Notes: a model not told the origin generated them from the sequence alone. DNA of 64,000 nt from Nitrospinota bacterium (GCA_029881495.1 JAOUMJ010000009.1:1-64000); one strand, 5' to 3'. Counted from the stretch's first letter, positions 34,440 through 44,375 are shown. Numbers and translations: made by a program.

Positions 34440-35861
34440 ATGAAAAAGACCAAGGTAATTGCCACCCTCGGGCCGGCATCGAACGATTCGTCTACCATTA
34501 AAAAAATGATCCTTTCAGGAGCAGACATCTTTCGGATTAACGGGTCGCATACCCCGAGGGAGAAGATAGGGGGGATCACATCACTTATCCATTCCATTGG
34601 GAAGGAGCTTCAACGACCAGTCGCGGTGATGCTCGATCTTCAGGGCCCAAAGATCAGGGTAGGGGAATTTCCGGGTGGGAGCATGACCCTAAAAAAGGGT
34701 GACAAGGTGATACTCCAGACCACATTGAAAAAGGGGGACGGGACGTTCATACCGGTTCAATATCCCGAGTTCCATAACGACGTTGAGGCAGGATGCCGCA
34801 TACTTCTCGACGACGGCAATCTTGCGCTCAAGGTTATCTCCAAGAAGGGGAAGAGAGTTGCGGCCAAGGTTCTTTTCGGCGGTGTTCTTAAAGACAAGAA
34901 GGGGATAAATCTCCCCGAAGTTTCCATATCGGCGGAACCGATCACCAAGAAGGATTACGGCGATCTCCAGGCGGGGCTGGAAGCGGGGGTCGATTTTGTC
35001 GCCCTCTCCTTTGTGAGGAGCGGCGGCGATATCGCCAAATTAAGAAAGAGGATCAACAGGACCTCGCCATCGGTCGAGATAATCGCGAAGATAGAGCGCC
35101 ACGAGGCGGTTGCAAACATAGCGGAGATAATTTCCGAGGCTGACGGGGTGATGATAGCCCGCGGAGATCTGGGAGTGGAGCTCCCTGCCAGCAGGGTTCC
35201 GGTCATTCAACTCGATATTTTGCAGAGGTGTTTCTATCTTTCCAAGCCGGTGATTGTCGCAACGCAGATGATGGAGTCGATGATCACCAACCGGCGCCCA
35301 ACACGCGCGGAGGTATCGGATGTGGCCAACTCGGTTCGGGCCTACGCCGATGCGGTAATGCTCTCCGCCGAAACAGCGACAGGGAAGTATCCGGTCGAGG
35401 CTGTATCGCAGATGACCGCCGCCGCTCTTGAGATGGAGAGGTACCAGCATTCGAAGCACAGGATACCGCCGTGGGAGTGGAGGCGCGAGATGCTCCCCCC
35501 GACCGATAGGGCGATAGCCTACTCCGCCTGCAGGCTTGCGGAGCTTCTGTCAGCGAACGCTATTATCGCTATCACCGAGTCGGGGCACTCCGTGAAGCGG
35601 GTTGCCTCCCCTCATCCGAACGTGCCGATCTTCGCTTTTACCCGGCACGAGGCGACGATGCGAAAACTTTCGCTGGTGCGTGCGGTCACCGCGTTCCATC
35701 TCGAATTCCAGAACGGATTCTATAAAACAGTTTCCGAGATCTTTAAAATCCTCAAGAAGAAAAGGTTTTTAAAGAACGGCGATAGAGTGGTTATCACGTC
35801 CGGCATACGAATGGGGGTAAAGGGGAGCACAAATCTTTTGGTAGTGGAAGAGGTGAAGTAG
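34440..35861 (+). CDS. pyk: Pyruvate kinase
   Basis: Last step of glycolysis, PEP + ADP to pyruvate + ATP. The 473 residues show KTKVIATLGPAS at the N-terminus, DLQGPKIRVGEF, the catalytic MIARGDLGVELP segment and SAETATGKYPVEAV. The site normally reading RLNFSH here reads RINGSH, so a conserved Phe is Gly. The start at 34440 is chosen because MKKTKVIATLGP is the family N-terminus; an ATG 18 codons earlier adds unrelated residues. The stop is 7 bp from the convergent hydrolase gene. Confidence 0.94.
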   Translation: MKKTKVIATLGPASNDSSTIKKMILSGADIFRINGSHTPREKIGGITSLIHSIGKELQRPVAVMLDLQGPKIRVGEFPGGSMTLKKGDKVILQTTLKKGDGTFIPVQYPEFHNDVEAGCRILLDDGNLALKVISKKGKRVAAKVLFGGVLKDKKGINLPEVSISAEPITKKDYGDLQAGLEAGVDFVALSFVRSGGDIAKLRKRINRTSPSVEIIAKIERHEAVANIAEIISEADGVMIARGDLGVELPASRVPVIQLDILQRCFYLSKPVIVATQMMESMITNRRPTRAEVSDVANSVRAYADAVMLSAETATGKYPVEAVSQMTAAALEMERYQHSKHRIPPWEWRREMLPPTDRAIAYSACRLAELLSANAIIAITESGHSVKRVASPHPNVPIFAFTRHEATMRKLSLVRAVTAFHLEFQNGFYKTVSEIFKILKKKRFLKNGDRVVITSGIRMGVKGSTNLLVVEEVK

Positions 35862-35868
35862 ATATTCC

Positions 35869-37080
35869 CTATTGCGTGTTATCGATGAACCTGTCGATAT
35901 CCTTTATCAGCTTGTCGTAATTCGGATTGAACGTAAGGCGGCGCAAAACATATTTATATTGGTTCATGATCCCGGTTTCGCCGTACCAGATGTCGCGCCC
36001 CCCCTGCCTACATTCCAATAATTTCTTTGGATTTTCCAGATAATGGATACAGTAGGCGTAATCACCGTATCTCCCGTAGTGAGGGTCATCAGGAGGAATT
36101 GTAATGGATACATGGGAGATGTCGGCTATATGCTCATCCGGAAAAAAACTGTTCACCGCGAAAAGGCGTAGATCGCCAAACCTCTGTTTCTTCGGAGATA
36201 CCATATATACATATCCTCTGCTTTTCGGGGATGTCGCGCTTTTTTTGAAAAAGCGTATCGACTCCCATGGGTCGACTGTCGTATCGTCAAGTGAAATGAC
36301 CATGAAAACGGGGGTATCGATCTCCTTCCCGCTCTGAAGAAGCATTTTCACTTTTCTGGTTACTTCGTATACCTGAGCGACTCCATTCATGCTTATTGAT
36401 TCATATTTTGCGTAGTCGGCGTCTTCATGAGTAATCAGCCAACGCTTGTAAAAGGAGACCTTTTCCGCGAGCGGGGTAAATATTGAGTTGATCCTTACCG
36501 CCGGAGAAAAGAGGAATATCCCTTTGAACTCCCCTCTGTGCTTCAGCGCAGAGTGAATGGAAAGGGTGCCCCCTGTGGAGTAGCCTCCGATAAACAAGTT
36601 ATCCACCCTGTTGCGAAGGCGATAGACGCCGTATTCGGTCGCCTTTAGCCATTCCACGTGAGAGGTGTTGATGATATCGGCGGGAACCGTTCCATGTCCG
36701 GGGAGGAGGATCGCCCTAACGAGAAAACAGCGGGAATGAAAATGTTTTGCTATGCTTTTTACAAGGTATGGCGAATCGAGAAATCCATGGATAAGCAGAA
36801 TTCCATTCTTATATTTACCAGGAGCCTCCTGGGCGCATTCTTTACCAGGTAGGAGTTCGAAAGGTGAGACTGCATCCATTATCTTTTCAAAGTTTTCGTC
36901 ATTTAGGTCAGTTCGTGCCTTGGCTATCATCCGCTCACTCTGCTCGATGTACTCCTTAAACGGCTGTTGAGGTTGCGAAGTGAATTTAGTGTTGAGTCCC
37001 GATTTGAAATACTGTTTCGGAGTGGAGGAGCATCCGGCAATGATCAATGCCGTCAGAACAAGGAATGAATAGTACCGCAT
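35869..37080 (-). CDS. Lipoprotein alpha/beta hydrolase
   Basis: A 403-residue lipoprotein: MRYYSFLVLTALIIAGCSS is a lipobox signal (Cys17), so it is anchored in the envelope. Hydrolase features are ILLIHGFLDSPYLVKSI (oxyanion region), the nucleophile elbow GGYSTGGTL, an acid in VISLDDTTVDP and a likely catalytic His in ADISHVSI. The substrate is unknown; esterase- or thioesterase-like. The ATG at 37080 is chosen over an upstream start because of the lipobox. Confidence 0.82.
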   Translation of the reverse strand: MRYYSFLVLTALIIAGCSSTPKQYFKSGLNTKFTSQPQQPFKEYIEQSERMIAKARTDLNDENFEKIMDAVSPFELLPGKECAQEAPGKYKNGILLIHGFLDSPYLVKSIAKHFHSRCFLVRAILLPGHGTVPADIINTSHVEWLKATEYGVYRLRNRVDNLFIGGYSTGGTLSIHSALKHRGEFKGIFLFSPAVRINSIFTPLAEKVSFYKRWLITHEDADYAKYESISMNGVAQVYEVTRKVKMLLQSGKEIDTPVFMVISLDDTTVDPWESIRFFKKSATSPKSRGYVYMVSPKKQRFGDLRLFAVNSFFPDEHIADISHVSITIPPDDPHYGRYGDYAYCIHYLENPKKLLECRQGGRDIWYGETGIMNQYKYVLRRLTFNPNYDKLIKDIDRFIDNTQ

Positions 37081-37202
37081 ACTGTTACATCGGCATTTTT
37101 GGTAAATCACTTGATTACCGAATTGTGATTTGCAGGTTTTATTCAAAGGTTAATTTGGCCCATGTAAATGTTGTGCCAGCAAGTTTAAAAAGAGGGTGTG
37201 TT

Positions 37203-38465
37203 TTACGCTTTGCCCGTGTTGTCGTCCACGAAGTAGAGGAGTGTGCCTCCAGCTATGATGAGGAGACCAGTCGCCATGATGCCGAGCCGTACGCTTCCGG
37301 TGAGAAGGCCGACCGATCCCATCAGTACCGGACCGAGTATCGAGGCGAGTTTTCCAAGCGCGTTGTAGAATCCGAAAAATTCACCTGCCTTCTCAGAGGG
37401 GATGAGTCTGGCAAAAAACGCGCGGGAGAGTGATTGCACACCGCCGATAGCAATTCCGATTGCTCCGGCCAGGAAATAGAACTCCCATGACGAGGACATG
37501 AAGTAGCCCCATATTACCGCGATCGTGTATATGGCAAGGCCGGGGTAGATCCCTTTTTTCGGGCCATATTTTTCACCGATAATTCCGAAGAGATAGGCGG
37601 CGGGAAAGCCTACGAATTGAGTGAGAAGTAGAGCCGATATGAGGGTATCGCTTTTAAGACCGATGTCGATACCGTATGCGACAGCCATTTTATTCACCGT
37701 GTATACCCCATCTATATAGAGCCAGTATGCGAGGAGAAAAACGAAAACTGTTTTATGCTGGCGTATGCTTTTGAACGTTTCTGCCAGATGTTTAAACGCG
37801 CTCTTTACCAGAGCCGCACTGTAAACTACACCTGTCCGCGGCTGTTCCGTTACGAAGAGGAGTAGGGGGATGGAGAATATGGCCCACCATATCGCCACGG
37901 AGGCAAACGACCACTTCACCCCTTCGGATGAATCGGCAAGGCCGAAAGTAGCGGGTGAGAGGACCATCGCTACGTTCAGAGCGAAGAGGAGCCCGCCACC
38001 CAAATAGCCGAGGGAGTAACCGATTGCAGAGACACGTTCCAGTTTATCTTTTGGAGAGACGTCGACTATCAGGGCATCGTAAAAAATGTTTGCGCCGGAG
38101 AATCCGGTGATTGCCATGATGTAGATGAGGAGTGCAATCTGCCAGTTTCCCTTGGCAATGAAAGGGAGCACGCCGGTCATGACTATCGCCATTCCGGCAA
38201 AAGCGAGAAGATGTTTTTTCTTGAACGAGCCTTTGTCGGCGATCGTTCCCAGCACGGGGGCGCATATGGCCACTAGGACGGAAGCGGCTGAATTGGCGGC
38301 GCCGAGCCAAAAAGTGCTCTCCACGGCATCGGCGTCCGCGCTCCAGTACTGTTTGAAAAAGATCGGGAAGAAACCAACTATGACAGTGGTGGAGAAAGCG
38401 GAGTTTGCCCAGTCGTAGAATGCCCACGAGAGCATTTTACGGTTGTCATTCGTGGAAGAGAGCAT
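37203..38465 (-). CDS. MFS transporter of the UMF1 (Atg22-like) family
   Basis: About 420 residues with 12 predicted membrane helices. The N-terminal SWAFYDWANSAFSTTVIVGF and FFPIFFKQYWSADAD are diagnostic of the UMF1 family, relatives of the yeast vacuolar effluxer Atg22. GVQSLSRAFFARLIPSEKAGEFFGFY is another family stretch (in part). The bacterial substrate is not established; amino-acid efflux is a guess. It starts at ATG 38465 or GTG 38471, and lies downstream of typA on the same strand. Confidence 0.88.
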   Translation of the reverse strand: MLSSTNDNRKMLSWAFYDWANSAFSTTVIVGFFPIFFKQYWSADADAVESTFWLGAANSAASVLVAICAPVLGTIADKGSFKKKHLLAFAGMAIVMTGVLPFIAKGNWQIALLIYIMAITGFSGANIFYDALIVDVSPKDKLERVSAIGYSLGYLGGGLLFALNVAMVLSPATFGLADSSEGVKWSFASVAIWWAIFSIPLLLFVTEQPRTGVVYSAALVKSAFKHLAETFKSIRQHKTVFVFLLAYWLYIDGVYTVNKMAVAYGIDIGLKSDTLISALLLTQFVGFPAAYLFGIIGEKYGPKKGIYPGLAIYTIAVIWGYFMSSSWEFYFLAGAIGIAIGGVQSLSRAFFARLIPSEKAGEFFGFYNALGKLASILGPVLMGSVGLLTGSVRLGIMATGLLIIAGGTLLYFVDDNTGKA

Positions 38466-38581
38466 CGACACTTTTAGTCCGTTTTTCCCGGCAGTCCCAA
38501 CATCGCATGATATTACCCGGTCAGGCTCAGGTTGGCAAAAAAGGTTATCGGGCCAAATCGAAAAGGACCCGGATAAAACTG

Positions 38582-40408
38582 CTATGCAGAAGCAGCTACT
38601 TTTTTGCTTCTCTTTCTGTCCTCTTCCTTCAGATGACGTTTCCTGATCCTAAGCGCGTCGGGAGTTATTTCAGCAAGCTCGTCGTCGTTAAGATATTCAA
38701 GGGTCTGCTCCAGCGACAGTATTCTTGGAGGTGTGAGCTTTATCATATCGTCGTTTCCGGCGGCGCGGGTATTGGTAAGCTTTTTTCCTCTGCATACGTT
38801 TACGACCATATCAACCGGTCTGTTGCATTCGCCGACGACCATACCTTCGTAAACATCCACGCCGGGGCCTATGAAGAGTTCGCCCCTGTCGGAAAGTTTT
38901 TCAAGTGAGTAGGCGCTCGTCTTCCCTTCGTCCATGCTGATAAGGACTCCGTTTGAGCGGGAAGGGATCGGCCCTACCCACGGAATGTAGTTATGGAAAG
39001 TATGGGTAATTACGGCGGTTCCCTTGGTTTCGGTTTGCAGTTCACCGTAAATTCCAAGAAGGCCGCGGGCCGGTATCGTGAATTCGAGCCTCTGCCTGTT
39101 ATCCGGCATCGCTTCCATGTTTTTAAGTTCGCCTTTTCTCTTGCCGAATTTTTCTATCACCTTTCCGGCGAAATCTCCATCGACGTCGACAATGGCAAAC
39201 TCCTCAGGTTCAAGTCGTTGCCCATCCTTTATATGCGTGATAACTTCCGGTTTTGACACGGAAAGTTCGTATCCTTCCCTCCGCATCGTTTCGATAAGGA
39301 TGGAGAGATGCAGTTCGCCCCTGCCGGATACCTTGAAAGAATCCCCTTCGGTACCTTTTTCATATTTCAGGGCGAGATTGCTCTTTACTTCCCTTTCGAG
39401 GCGTTCCTGCAGATGCCGGCTGGTAACCTTGTCCCCCGACCTTCCGGCGAATGGGGATGTGTTCGGAGAAAAGTTCATTGAAATGGTCGGTTTGTCTACT
39501 ATGACCGCGGGTAGAGGCTCCGGCATGTGAACATCGGCAAGGGTTTCGCCTATCTCGAATTCCTTGCACCCTGCAAGCATGACAATATCCCCAGCCAGTG
39601 CGAATTCGGCCTCTTTTCTGTTCAGTCCTTCAAACGTAAATATTTTCACAATAGGGGATTTGATTATGTTCCCTTTCAGGTCGATTCTTGCTATCTCCTG
39701 GCCCACCTTTACGGAGCCGCGGTTTATCTTTCCAATAGCCATCCTTCCGAGATAGTCGCTGTATTCGGCTGATGTAATAAGCATCTGGAATGTCCCTTTT
39801 TCATCAACTTCCGGCGGGGCGACCTTTTCCAGTATTGAATCTAGGAGAGGTTCCATGTTTGTTCCCGGTTTTGTATGGTCGAGCATTGCGAAGCCACCTT
39901 TTGCCGAGGAGTAAACTGTGTGGAATTCTAGCTGTTTGTCGTTGGCCCCAAGAGAGCCAAAAAGGTCGAATACCTTGTTCAGCACCCAGTCCGGTCTGGC
40001 ATCGGGCCTGTCGGTTTTGTTAATGACCACTATCGGAGCAAGGCCGAGCTTCAGCGCCTTTTGCAAAACGAATCTTGTCTGGGGCATCGGGCCGTCAACG
40101 GCGTCTACCAGAAGGAGTGCGGAATCCACCATACCAAGAATTCTTTCCACCTCCCCGCCGAAGTCGGAGTGGCCTGGGGTATCAACAATGTTTATCTTCA
40201 CGTTCTTCCACCGTATGGAAGCGTTTTTCGAAAAGATGGTTATTCCGCGTTCCTTTTCAAGGTCGTTTGCGTCCATTACGCGTTCGTTCACTTTTTCGTT
40301 GGCGCGGAAGGTTCCCGATTGTTTCAGAAGGGCGTCGATCAATGTGGTTTTACCGTGATCAACGTGTGCTATTACGCAAATGTTTCTAATCTGTTCCTTA
40401 TGGGACAT
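38582..40408 (-). CDS. typA: Ribosome-associated GTPase TypA/BipA
   Basis: A 608-residue translational GTPase for 50S assembly and stress or cold adaptation. The G1 motif is in AHVDHGKTTLIDALLKQ, switch II in VDTPGHSDFGGEVER and the NKxD motif in VINKTDRPDAR. The BipA-specific C-terminal part includes LFIGPGVDVYEGMVVGE and NDDMIKLTPPRILSLEQTLE. Full length. It follows the hybrid kinase gene by 94 bp. Confidence 0.96.
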   Translation of the reverse strand: MSHKEQIRNICVIAHVDHGKTTLIDALLKQSGTFRANEKVNERVMDANDLEKERGITIFSKNASIRWKNVKINIVDTPGHSDFGGEVERILGMVDSALLLVDAVDGPMPQTRFVLQKALKLGLAPIVVINKTDRPDARPDWVLNKVFDLFGSLGANDKQLEFHTVYSSAKGGFAMLDHTKPGTNMEPLLDSILEKVAPPEVDEKGTFQMLITSAEYSDYLGRMAIGKINRGSVKVGQEIARIDLKGNIIKSPIVKIFTFEGLNRKEAEFALAGDIVMLAGCKEFEIGETLADVHMPEPLPAVIVDKPTISMNFSPNTSPFAGRSGDKVTSRHLQERLEREVKSNLALKYEKGTEGDSFKVSGRGELHLSILIETMRREGYELSVSKPEVITHIKDGQRLEPEEFAIVDVDGDFAGKVIEKFGKRKGELKNMEAMPDNRQRLEFTIPARGLLGIYGELQTETKGTAVITHTFHNYIPWVGPIPSRSNGVLISMDEGKTSAYSLEKLSDRGELFIGPGVDVYEGMVVGECNRPVDMVVNVCRGKKLTNTRAAGNDDMIKLTPPRILSLEQTLEYLNDDELAEITPDALRIRKRHLKEEDRKRSKKVAASA

Positions 40409-40502
40409 ATATGTTGCTCCAATATGATGGTGTCTATACCAATAGTCTAAAAATAATTAATCGGGAAGTATAGCACTTTTTGAAGACGATTGTCGAAAAA
40501 CG

Positions 40503-42152
40503 TTAGATCAGGTATCGCCTTATCCTTGGAATGAAATCGTTGATAACGATCGGTTTTGTAGCGAAGTCGTCGGCGCCCAAGCGTACTACTCTGTCACGTG
40601 TTTCCATATCGGAATTCGAGGTAAGAATTATGACCGGTGTATGGGCTGTATCGGGATTGCTTTTAATGAATTCAAGAACCTTCAGACCGTCCGTCTTCGG
40701 CATCTGCAGGTCGGTTATCACGAGGTTTGGTTTATGTTTGGCAATTTTTTCCATAGCTTCTTCACCGTCATTTGCTTCGAGTACAACAGTGTTCAGGCTT
40801 AATATTCTTCCGCGAAGGAGCGTGCGGATAAATTCCTCGTCATCGACAATAAGTACAACCGGTTTCACTTCAGGCAGTTTCGCGGTAAAAACGCTTCCCT
40901 TTCCAGGTTTGGAATCGATCTCCAGCACACCGCCATGCGCAAGCATGATGTCGTAACTAAGGGGGAGTCCCAGCCCTGTGCCTGTTTCACCGGCTGTACC
41001 TTCTGTTGATGTTTTCCGGTCGTAACTGAAGAGATGATTGATCCTCTCCGGTTGTATGCCGGGCCCGGTATCGGAAACGGCGATTGCGCAAGGATCCCCT
41101 TCCGGCACGAAGATCCTGATGGTATCCCCCTTTGCGCAGAATTTAATAGCGTTGGAAATAAGGTTTTGTATCACTTCCTGAAAAAGGGCTTCATCCGCGT
41201 ATATGCGGGTACGCGTAGGAATTTCATGTTTAAGTATTATCCCCTTTTTCCCGGCGAGAAGTTCCAGATCGTGCGAGACCTTTAACGCAATAATTGAGGC
41301 GTCCAGAAACCGCAGTTTTGGCGATATCTTTCCGCTTTTAATGCGGCTCACGTTGAGAATTTCCTCTATGAGTTTTATCATGCTGTTTCCGCTTTTTATG
41401 GCCCGCGCAACGATATCCCTCGAAAAGTCATCCAAACCTGCGTTTTTGCCATCGTTCAATAGCTCAAGGAATCCGATCATTGTGGAGAGCGGAGAGCGAA
41501 GATCGTGCGCCACCAATGAGATGAATTTATCTTTTAACTTTGTGGCTTCTTCAGCTTCGTTTTTCGCGAGGCGCAATCTTTCTTCGTTTTTTTTCCTTTC
41601 GGTTATATCCCTTATTATCGAGATAACACCTTTTTTGTGTTCCTCGTATTCAACGAAGCTTGATTTGACCTCAACAGGAACGTCATTGCCGTTTTTGCAG
41701 ACAAGTGTTCCCTCAAACAGCGATACACTACCCCCTTGGGCGTCTTTCAATGCTTTATCGGCAAGCTTGTACTGCTCTTTGGCGATGAAGTCGGTAAATT
41801 TTTTCCCTGAAAACTCCTCAAATTCATGCCCGATGATTTGAGCTAACTGCCTGTTCGTTTCGACTATATTTCCATCCGCGTCGGTAAGACATATCCCGTC
41901 CCGCGCGTCATGCACCAGTGTGCGGTATTTGTTTTCGGATACTATCAAGGCGTCTTCCGCTCTTTTTCGCTCTTCTGTAATTGCGGAAAGCTCCTCGGCG
42001 AGCATGTTAAGTCCCGTGAGGATCGCGTCGAGATCGTTTCCTTCATCGGAGGGAATTCCGCGCGCGTCAAGTTCGCCGGCGGCGAGACGGAATATGAGGT
42101 CGAGAATGTTGTCCATTCCCTTTTCCGATAGATGTTTTACCATTTTATCCAT
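40503..42152 (-). CDS. Soluble hybrid histidine kinase ending the STAS-like array
   Basis: 549 residues in order: HAMP-like module (about 8-57, with GELDARG and LNMLAEELS), PAS (about 70-185), HisKA with the phospho-His in FISLVAHDLRSPLSTMIGF, HATPase (NAIKFCAKGD, DTGPGIQP, GETGTGLGLPLS) and a receiver with Asp in LVITDLQMPKTDG. It has no membrane segment, so input must come through protein partners or PAS. The ATG at 42152 overlaps the stop of the last STAS-like gene (ATGGATAA), so it is coupled to the array. The HAMP-like module is also found alone in two mini-genes upstream. Confidence 0.9.
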   Translation of the reverse strand: MDKMVKHLSEKGMDNILDLIFRLAAGELDARGIPSDEGNDLDAILTGLNMLAEELSAITEERKRAEDALIVSENKYRTLVHDARDGICLTDADGNIVETNRQLAQIIGHEFEEFSGKKFTDFIAKEQYKLADKALKDAQGGSVSLFEGTLVCKNGNDVPVEVKSSFVEYEEHKKGVISIIRDITERKKNEERLRLAKNEAEEATKLKDKFISLVAHDLRSPLSTMIGFLELLNDGKNAGLDDFSRDIVARAIKSGNSMIKLIEEILNVSRIKSGKISPKLRFLDASIIALKVSHDLELLAGKKGIILKHEIPTRTRIYADEALFQEVIQNLISNAIKFCAKGDTIRIFVPEGDPCAIAVSDTGPGIQPERINHLFSYDRKTSTEGTAGETGTGLGLPLSYDIMLAHGGVLEIDSKPGKGSVFTAKLPEVKPVVLIVDDEEFIRTLLRGRILSLNTVVLEANDGEEAMEKIAKHKPNLVITDLQMPKTDGLKVLEFIKSNPDTAHTPVIILTSNSDMETRDRVVRLGADDFATKPIVINDFIPRIRRYLI

Positions 42153-42561
42153 TCCTGAATCCTTCCAGCCATTCCAACGCGCTCTTTTCGGAGGTAAAAA
42201 CCTTGGTGGGGATAACGGATTTTCCAAGGGATAAAAAGAGGTTTCCGAATAGGCGGCTTAATGTTGATTGAACCAGATAGGCTGAAGCAATGCCGGCTCT
42301 TGGTCTATCATCTCTTCCAAAATATTTTCGCACGTCCCTTGGAAATGTTTTCATGCTGCGGATATCGATAAGTGCCGGGTAAAGTTTTCCCTTTGATTTC
42401 TCAAAGATAAGTTCGATAAGTTCCCTCAAGTCGCTAACGGTGCCTTCAACATCCTGTTTGACAAGTATTCTAAGGATTCCGTCCTCCTGAAACCAGAAGA
42501 TCGCGATCCTGGTTTTAAAAACCGAAATCCCTTCGGGTGGGGAGATTGAATCATGCGTCAT
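42145..42561 (-). CDS. STAS/SpoIIAA-like array protein 9
   Basis: A 138-residue soluble protein, the copy nearest the kinase. It shares the array pattern: a strand near IFWFQEDGILR, DIRSMKTFPRDVRKYFG in the middle, LFGNLFLSLGK and the ending VFTSEKSALEWLEGFRNG. The mid motif has T where most copies have S. It overlaps gene 8 by ATGA and the kinase by 8 bp. The fold suggests an anti-sigma-antagonist-like partner; this is inference. Confidence 0.75.
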   Translation of the reverse strand: MTHDSISPPEGISVFKTRIAIFWFQEDGILRILVKQDVEGTVSDLRELIELIFEKSKGKLYPALIDIRSMKTFPRDVRKYFGRDDRPRAGIASAYLVQSTLSRLFGNLFLSLGKSVIPTKVFTSEKSALEWLEGFRNG

Positions 42562-42971
42562 TTAAAGACCTCCAGCCATTCGATCGCTTTTTCTTCAGAT
42601 GTAAAGAGTCGTATAGGGTGGTTTGGCCTGTTGAAACCGATAAAGAAATTCCCTATCAACATAGATACTTTGGAACCTCCAAGCAGAGCGGCGGCAACTA
42701 AGGAAACGGCGCGTCCTTCGTTTTGATAAATGTTGCGCGCACTCTTCGTAATCGATCGTATATTGCGTCCATCGACTAGAATAGGGCATCTTTTATTTTC
42801 CTCAATATTCATCTGATTAATGAAGGAAAGCATCGCTTCCACGTTTTCCTTCGCCGTGTCTTCGGTCTCCTCCGCGCTGGGCAAAAAAGTCTGGCGTAAA
42901 ATTCCATCTTCGCCAAGTGAAATGTTGGACGTTTTGGTGAGTATGTCCGGCAATTTATTCTTGTTTTTCAT
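42558..42971 (-). CDS. STAS/SpoIIAA-like array protein 8
   Basis: A 137-residue paralog. The middle motif is VDGRNIRSITKSARNIYQNE (I to G in the DIR motif), and the ending is MLIGNFFIGFNRPNHPIRLF then EEKAIEWLEVFK. It is one of the more divergent copies. ATGA overlaps join it to copies 7 and 9. Confidence 0.75.
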   Translation of the reverse strand: MKNKNKLPDILTKTSNISLGEDGILRQTFLPSAEETEDTAKENVEAMLSFINQMNIEENKRCPILVDGRNIRSITKSARNIYQNEGRAVSLVAAALLGGSKVSMLIGNFFIGFNRPNHPIRLFTSEEKAIEWLEVFK

Positions 42972-43390
42972 ATGAATCCTTTCAACCAGTGTACCGCCTC
43001 CAGCTCGGAAGTAAAAATGCGAAAAGGCAATGTGGGTTTATTGAATTTCAGAAAAAAGTTTCCAATAACTTTTGTGGCTGGGGATGACGTTAGCAGTGCT
43101 ACCGAAGACCCGAAATTGGCTACTTCCTCCCCCGCATAATATTCACGCGCTTCCCTTGTGATTGATTTCAGTTGGCGGATGTCTATCAGCACCGGGCGTT
43201 TTATCCCTCCGCTTGCCTTCCAGACAGTCGCTACATTTTCCCTTGCGTGTTCAATCCTTTCCTCGGCTCCCTTGTGGTCTACCATCCAGATTATTCCGTT
43301 TTCGTCGAGCCAGATGTCGACTGTGTCGGTAACATGCTTGTCATAAGTTGTCATATCGGTATTAGTTGTTGCTGCCGGATTTAAGTTCAT
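42968..43390 (-). CDS. STAS/SpoIIAA-like array protein 7
   Basis: A 140-residue paralog: DIWLDENGIIWMVDH, then VLIDIRQLKSITREAREYYA and VIGNFFLKFNKPTLPFRIF, ending ELEAVHWLKGFI. It is close to the array consensus. The start at 43390 overlaps the end of the HAMP-like mini-gene by 29 bp; an in-frame ATG at 43354 is possible but has no Shine-Dalgarno. Confidence 0.78.
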   Translation of the reverse strand: MNLNPAATTNTDMTTYDKHVTDTVDIWLDENGIIWMVDHKGAEERIEHARENVATVWKASGGIKRPVLIDIRQLKSITREAREYYAGEEVANFGSSVALLTSSPATKVIGNFFLKFNKPTLPFRIFTSELEAVHWLKGFI

Positions 43391-43565
43391 TTTTTGCCTT
43401 TAGTTCTTCTATAAGCATGTTGAGAGCGGTAATTACGGCGTCAAGTTCGTCCCCCCTGGAAGAGGTATTGCCGCGAACATCGTAATTGCCGCTAGCAATA
43501 TTGAATATCAGCATGTATATCTCCTCAAGTTTGGGATTGTTTGATATTCTTGTCTTATATTTCAC
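43362..43565 (-). CDS. Stand-alone HAMP-like mini-protein H2
   Basis: A 67-residue protein starting at GTG behind AGAGGA, two bases after the stop of array gene 6. The core LIFNIASGNYDVRGNTSSRG and DELDAVITALNMLIEELKAK match the N-terminal module of the array's kinase and of many PAS-kinases, where it forms a HAMP-like helical pair. Having no catalytic part, it may be an adaptor or a competitor for the kinase dimer. Finding it as a separate cistron between STAS-like genes is unusual. Confidence 0.72.
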   Translation of the reverse strand: MKYKTRISNNPKLEEIYMLIFNIASGNYDVRGNTSSRGDELDAVITALNMLIEELKAKNELKSGSNN

Positions 43566-43567
43566 TT

Positions 43568-43963
43568 TTAAATTCCTCTCAGCCAGATTAGCGCGTCTTT
43601 CTCCGACGTAAAGAGTTTGATAGGGTATGTGGTCCTGTTGACCCTCATGAAGAAATTTCCTATTAGCCTGGTAAGTGGAGAGTCGACCAGTATGGCGCAA
43701 GCTTTGGTTATTTTGCTGGCTTCTTCCCCCGCGTAATATTCGCGCGCTTCCCTTGAAATCGAACTCATGCCTCTGCAATCTATCAGGGCGAGAGTTTTGC
43801 TGCCTCCGCAGAGTTCCGCGCAGGCGGCGATATTTTCAATAGCATCGGAAAGGCTCTCTTTTGAGTTCGGAAGGTTTACTCGGCGGCCGATGCCGTCGTC
43901 GCCAAGCCACTGCCTGGCGGTACGGGTAGTTATTATTCGGCTGTTGACGTTATTCATGTTCAT
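43568..43963 (-). CDS. STAS/SpoIIAA-like array protein 6
   Basis: A 131-residue paralog. RQWLGDDGIGRRVNLPNSKE, LIDCRGMSSISREAREYYAG (I to C in the DIR motif, K to S before the Ser) and LIGNFFMRVNRTTYPIKLF, ending DALIWLRGI. It is 31 bp after copy 5 and 2 bp before H2. Confidence 0.77.
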   Translation of the reverse strand: MNMNNVNSRIITTRTARQWLGDDGIGRRVNLPNSKESLSDAIENIAACAELCGGSKTLALIDCRGMSSISREAREYYAGEEASKITKACAILVDSPLTRLIGNFFMRVNRTTYPIKLFTSEKDALIWLRGI

Positions 43964-43994
43964 CCAGAGATATGTCTTTTAATCTTTTTCGTTT

Positions 43995-44375
43995 TCATAT
44001 GAAAAATCCCTTCAGCCACCCTGTTGCATCATTTACGTTTTGAAAAATCTTCAGCGGGTAGCTCGGTTTGTTAAGTCCTAGAAAGAAATTCCCTATGACA
44101 CGCGTTGTGGACGATTCGACAACTAGCGCCACTGCGTTACCCACGCGAGGCCTGTCGTCACTTGCGAAATATTGCCGAGCTTCCCTCGATATGGATTTAA
44201 GTTTGCGTATATCGATGCATACAGGCAATATTTCCCCGCCCCTGATTTTCAAAATGGTGCTGATTATCTCCTCTGCGTCCGCCAGGTCAACCTCGGCGTT
44301 TTCGTTTATATTTACGCGGCTGATATTGTTTTCATCTATACAGATGCAACTGACGCGCGTATTTATCGTATTCAT
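43995..44375 (-). CDS. STAS/SpoIIAA-like array protein 5
   Basis: A 126-residue paralog: INTRVSCICIDENNISRVNI, VCIDIRKLKSISREARQYFA and VIGNFFLGLNKPSYPLKIF, ending DATGWLKGFFI. Its ATG overlaps the stop of a truncated paralog fragment (ATGA), which suggests duplication at this spot. Confidence 0.77.
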   Translation of the reverse strand: MNTINTRVSCICIDENNISRVNINENAEVDLADAEEIISTILKIRGGEILPVCIDIRKLKSISREARQYFASDDRPRVGNAVALVVESSTTRVIGNFFLGLNKPSYPLKIFQNVNDATGWLKGFFI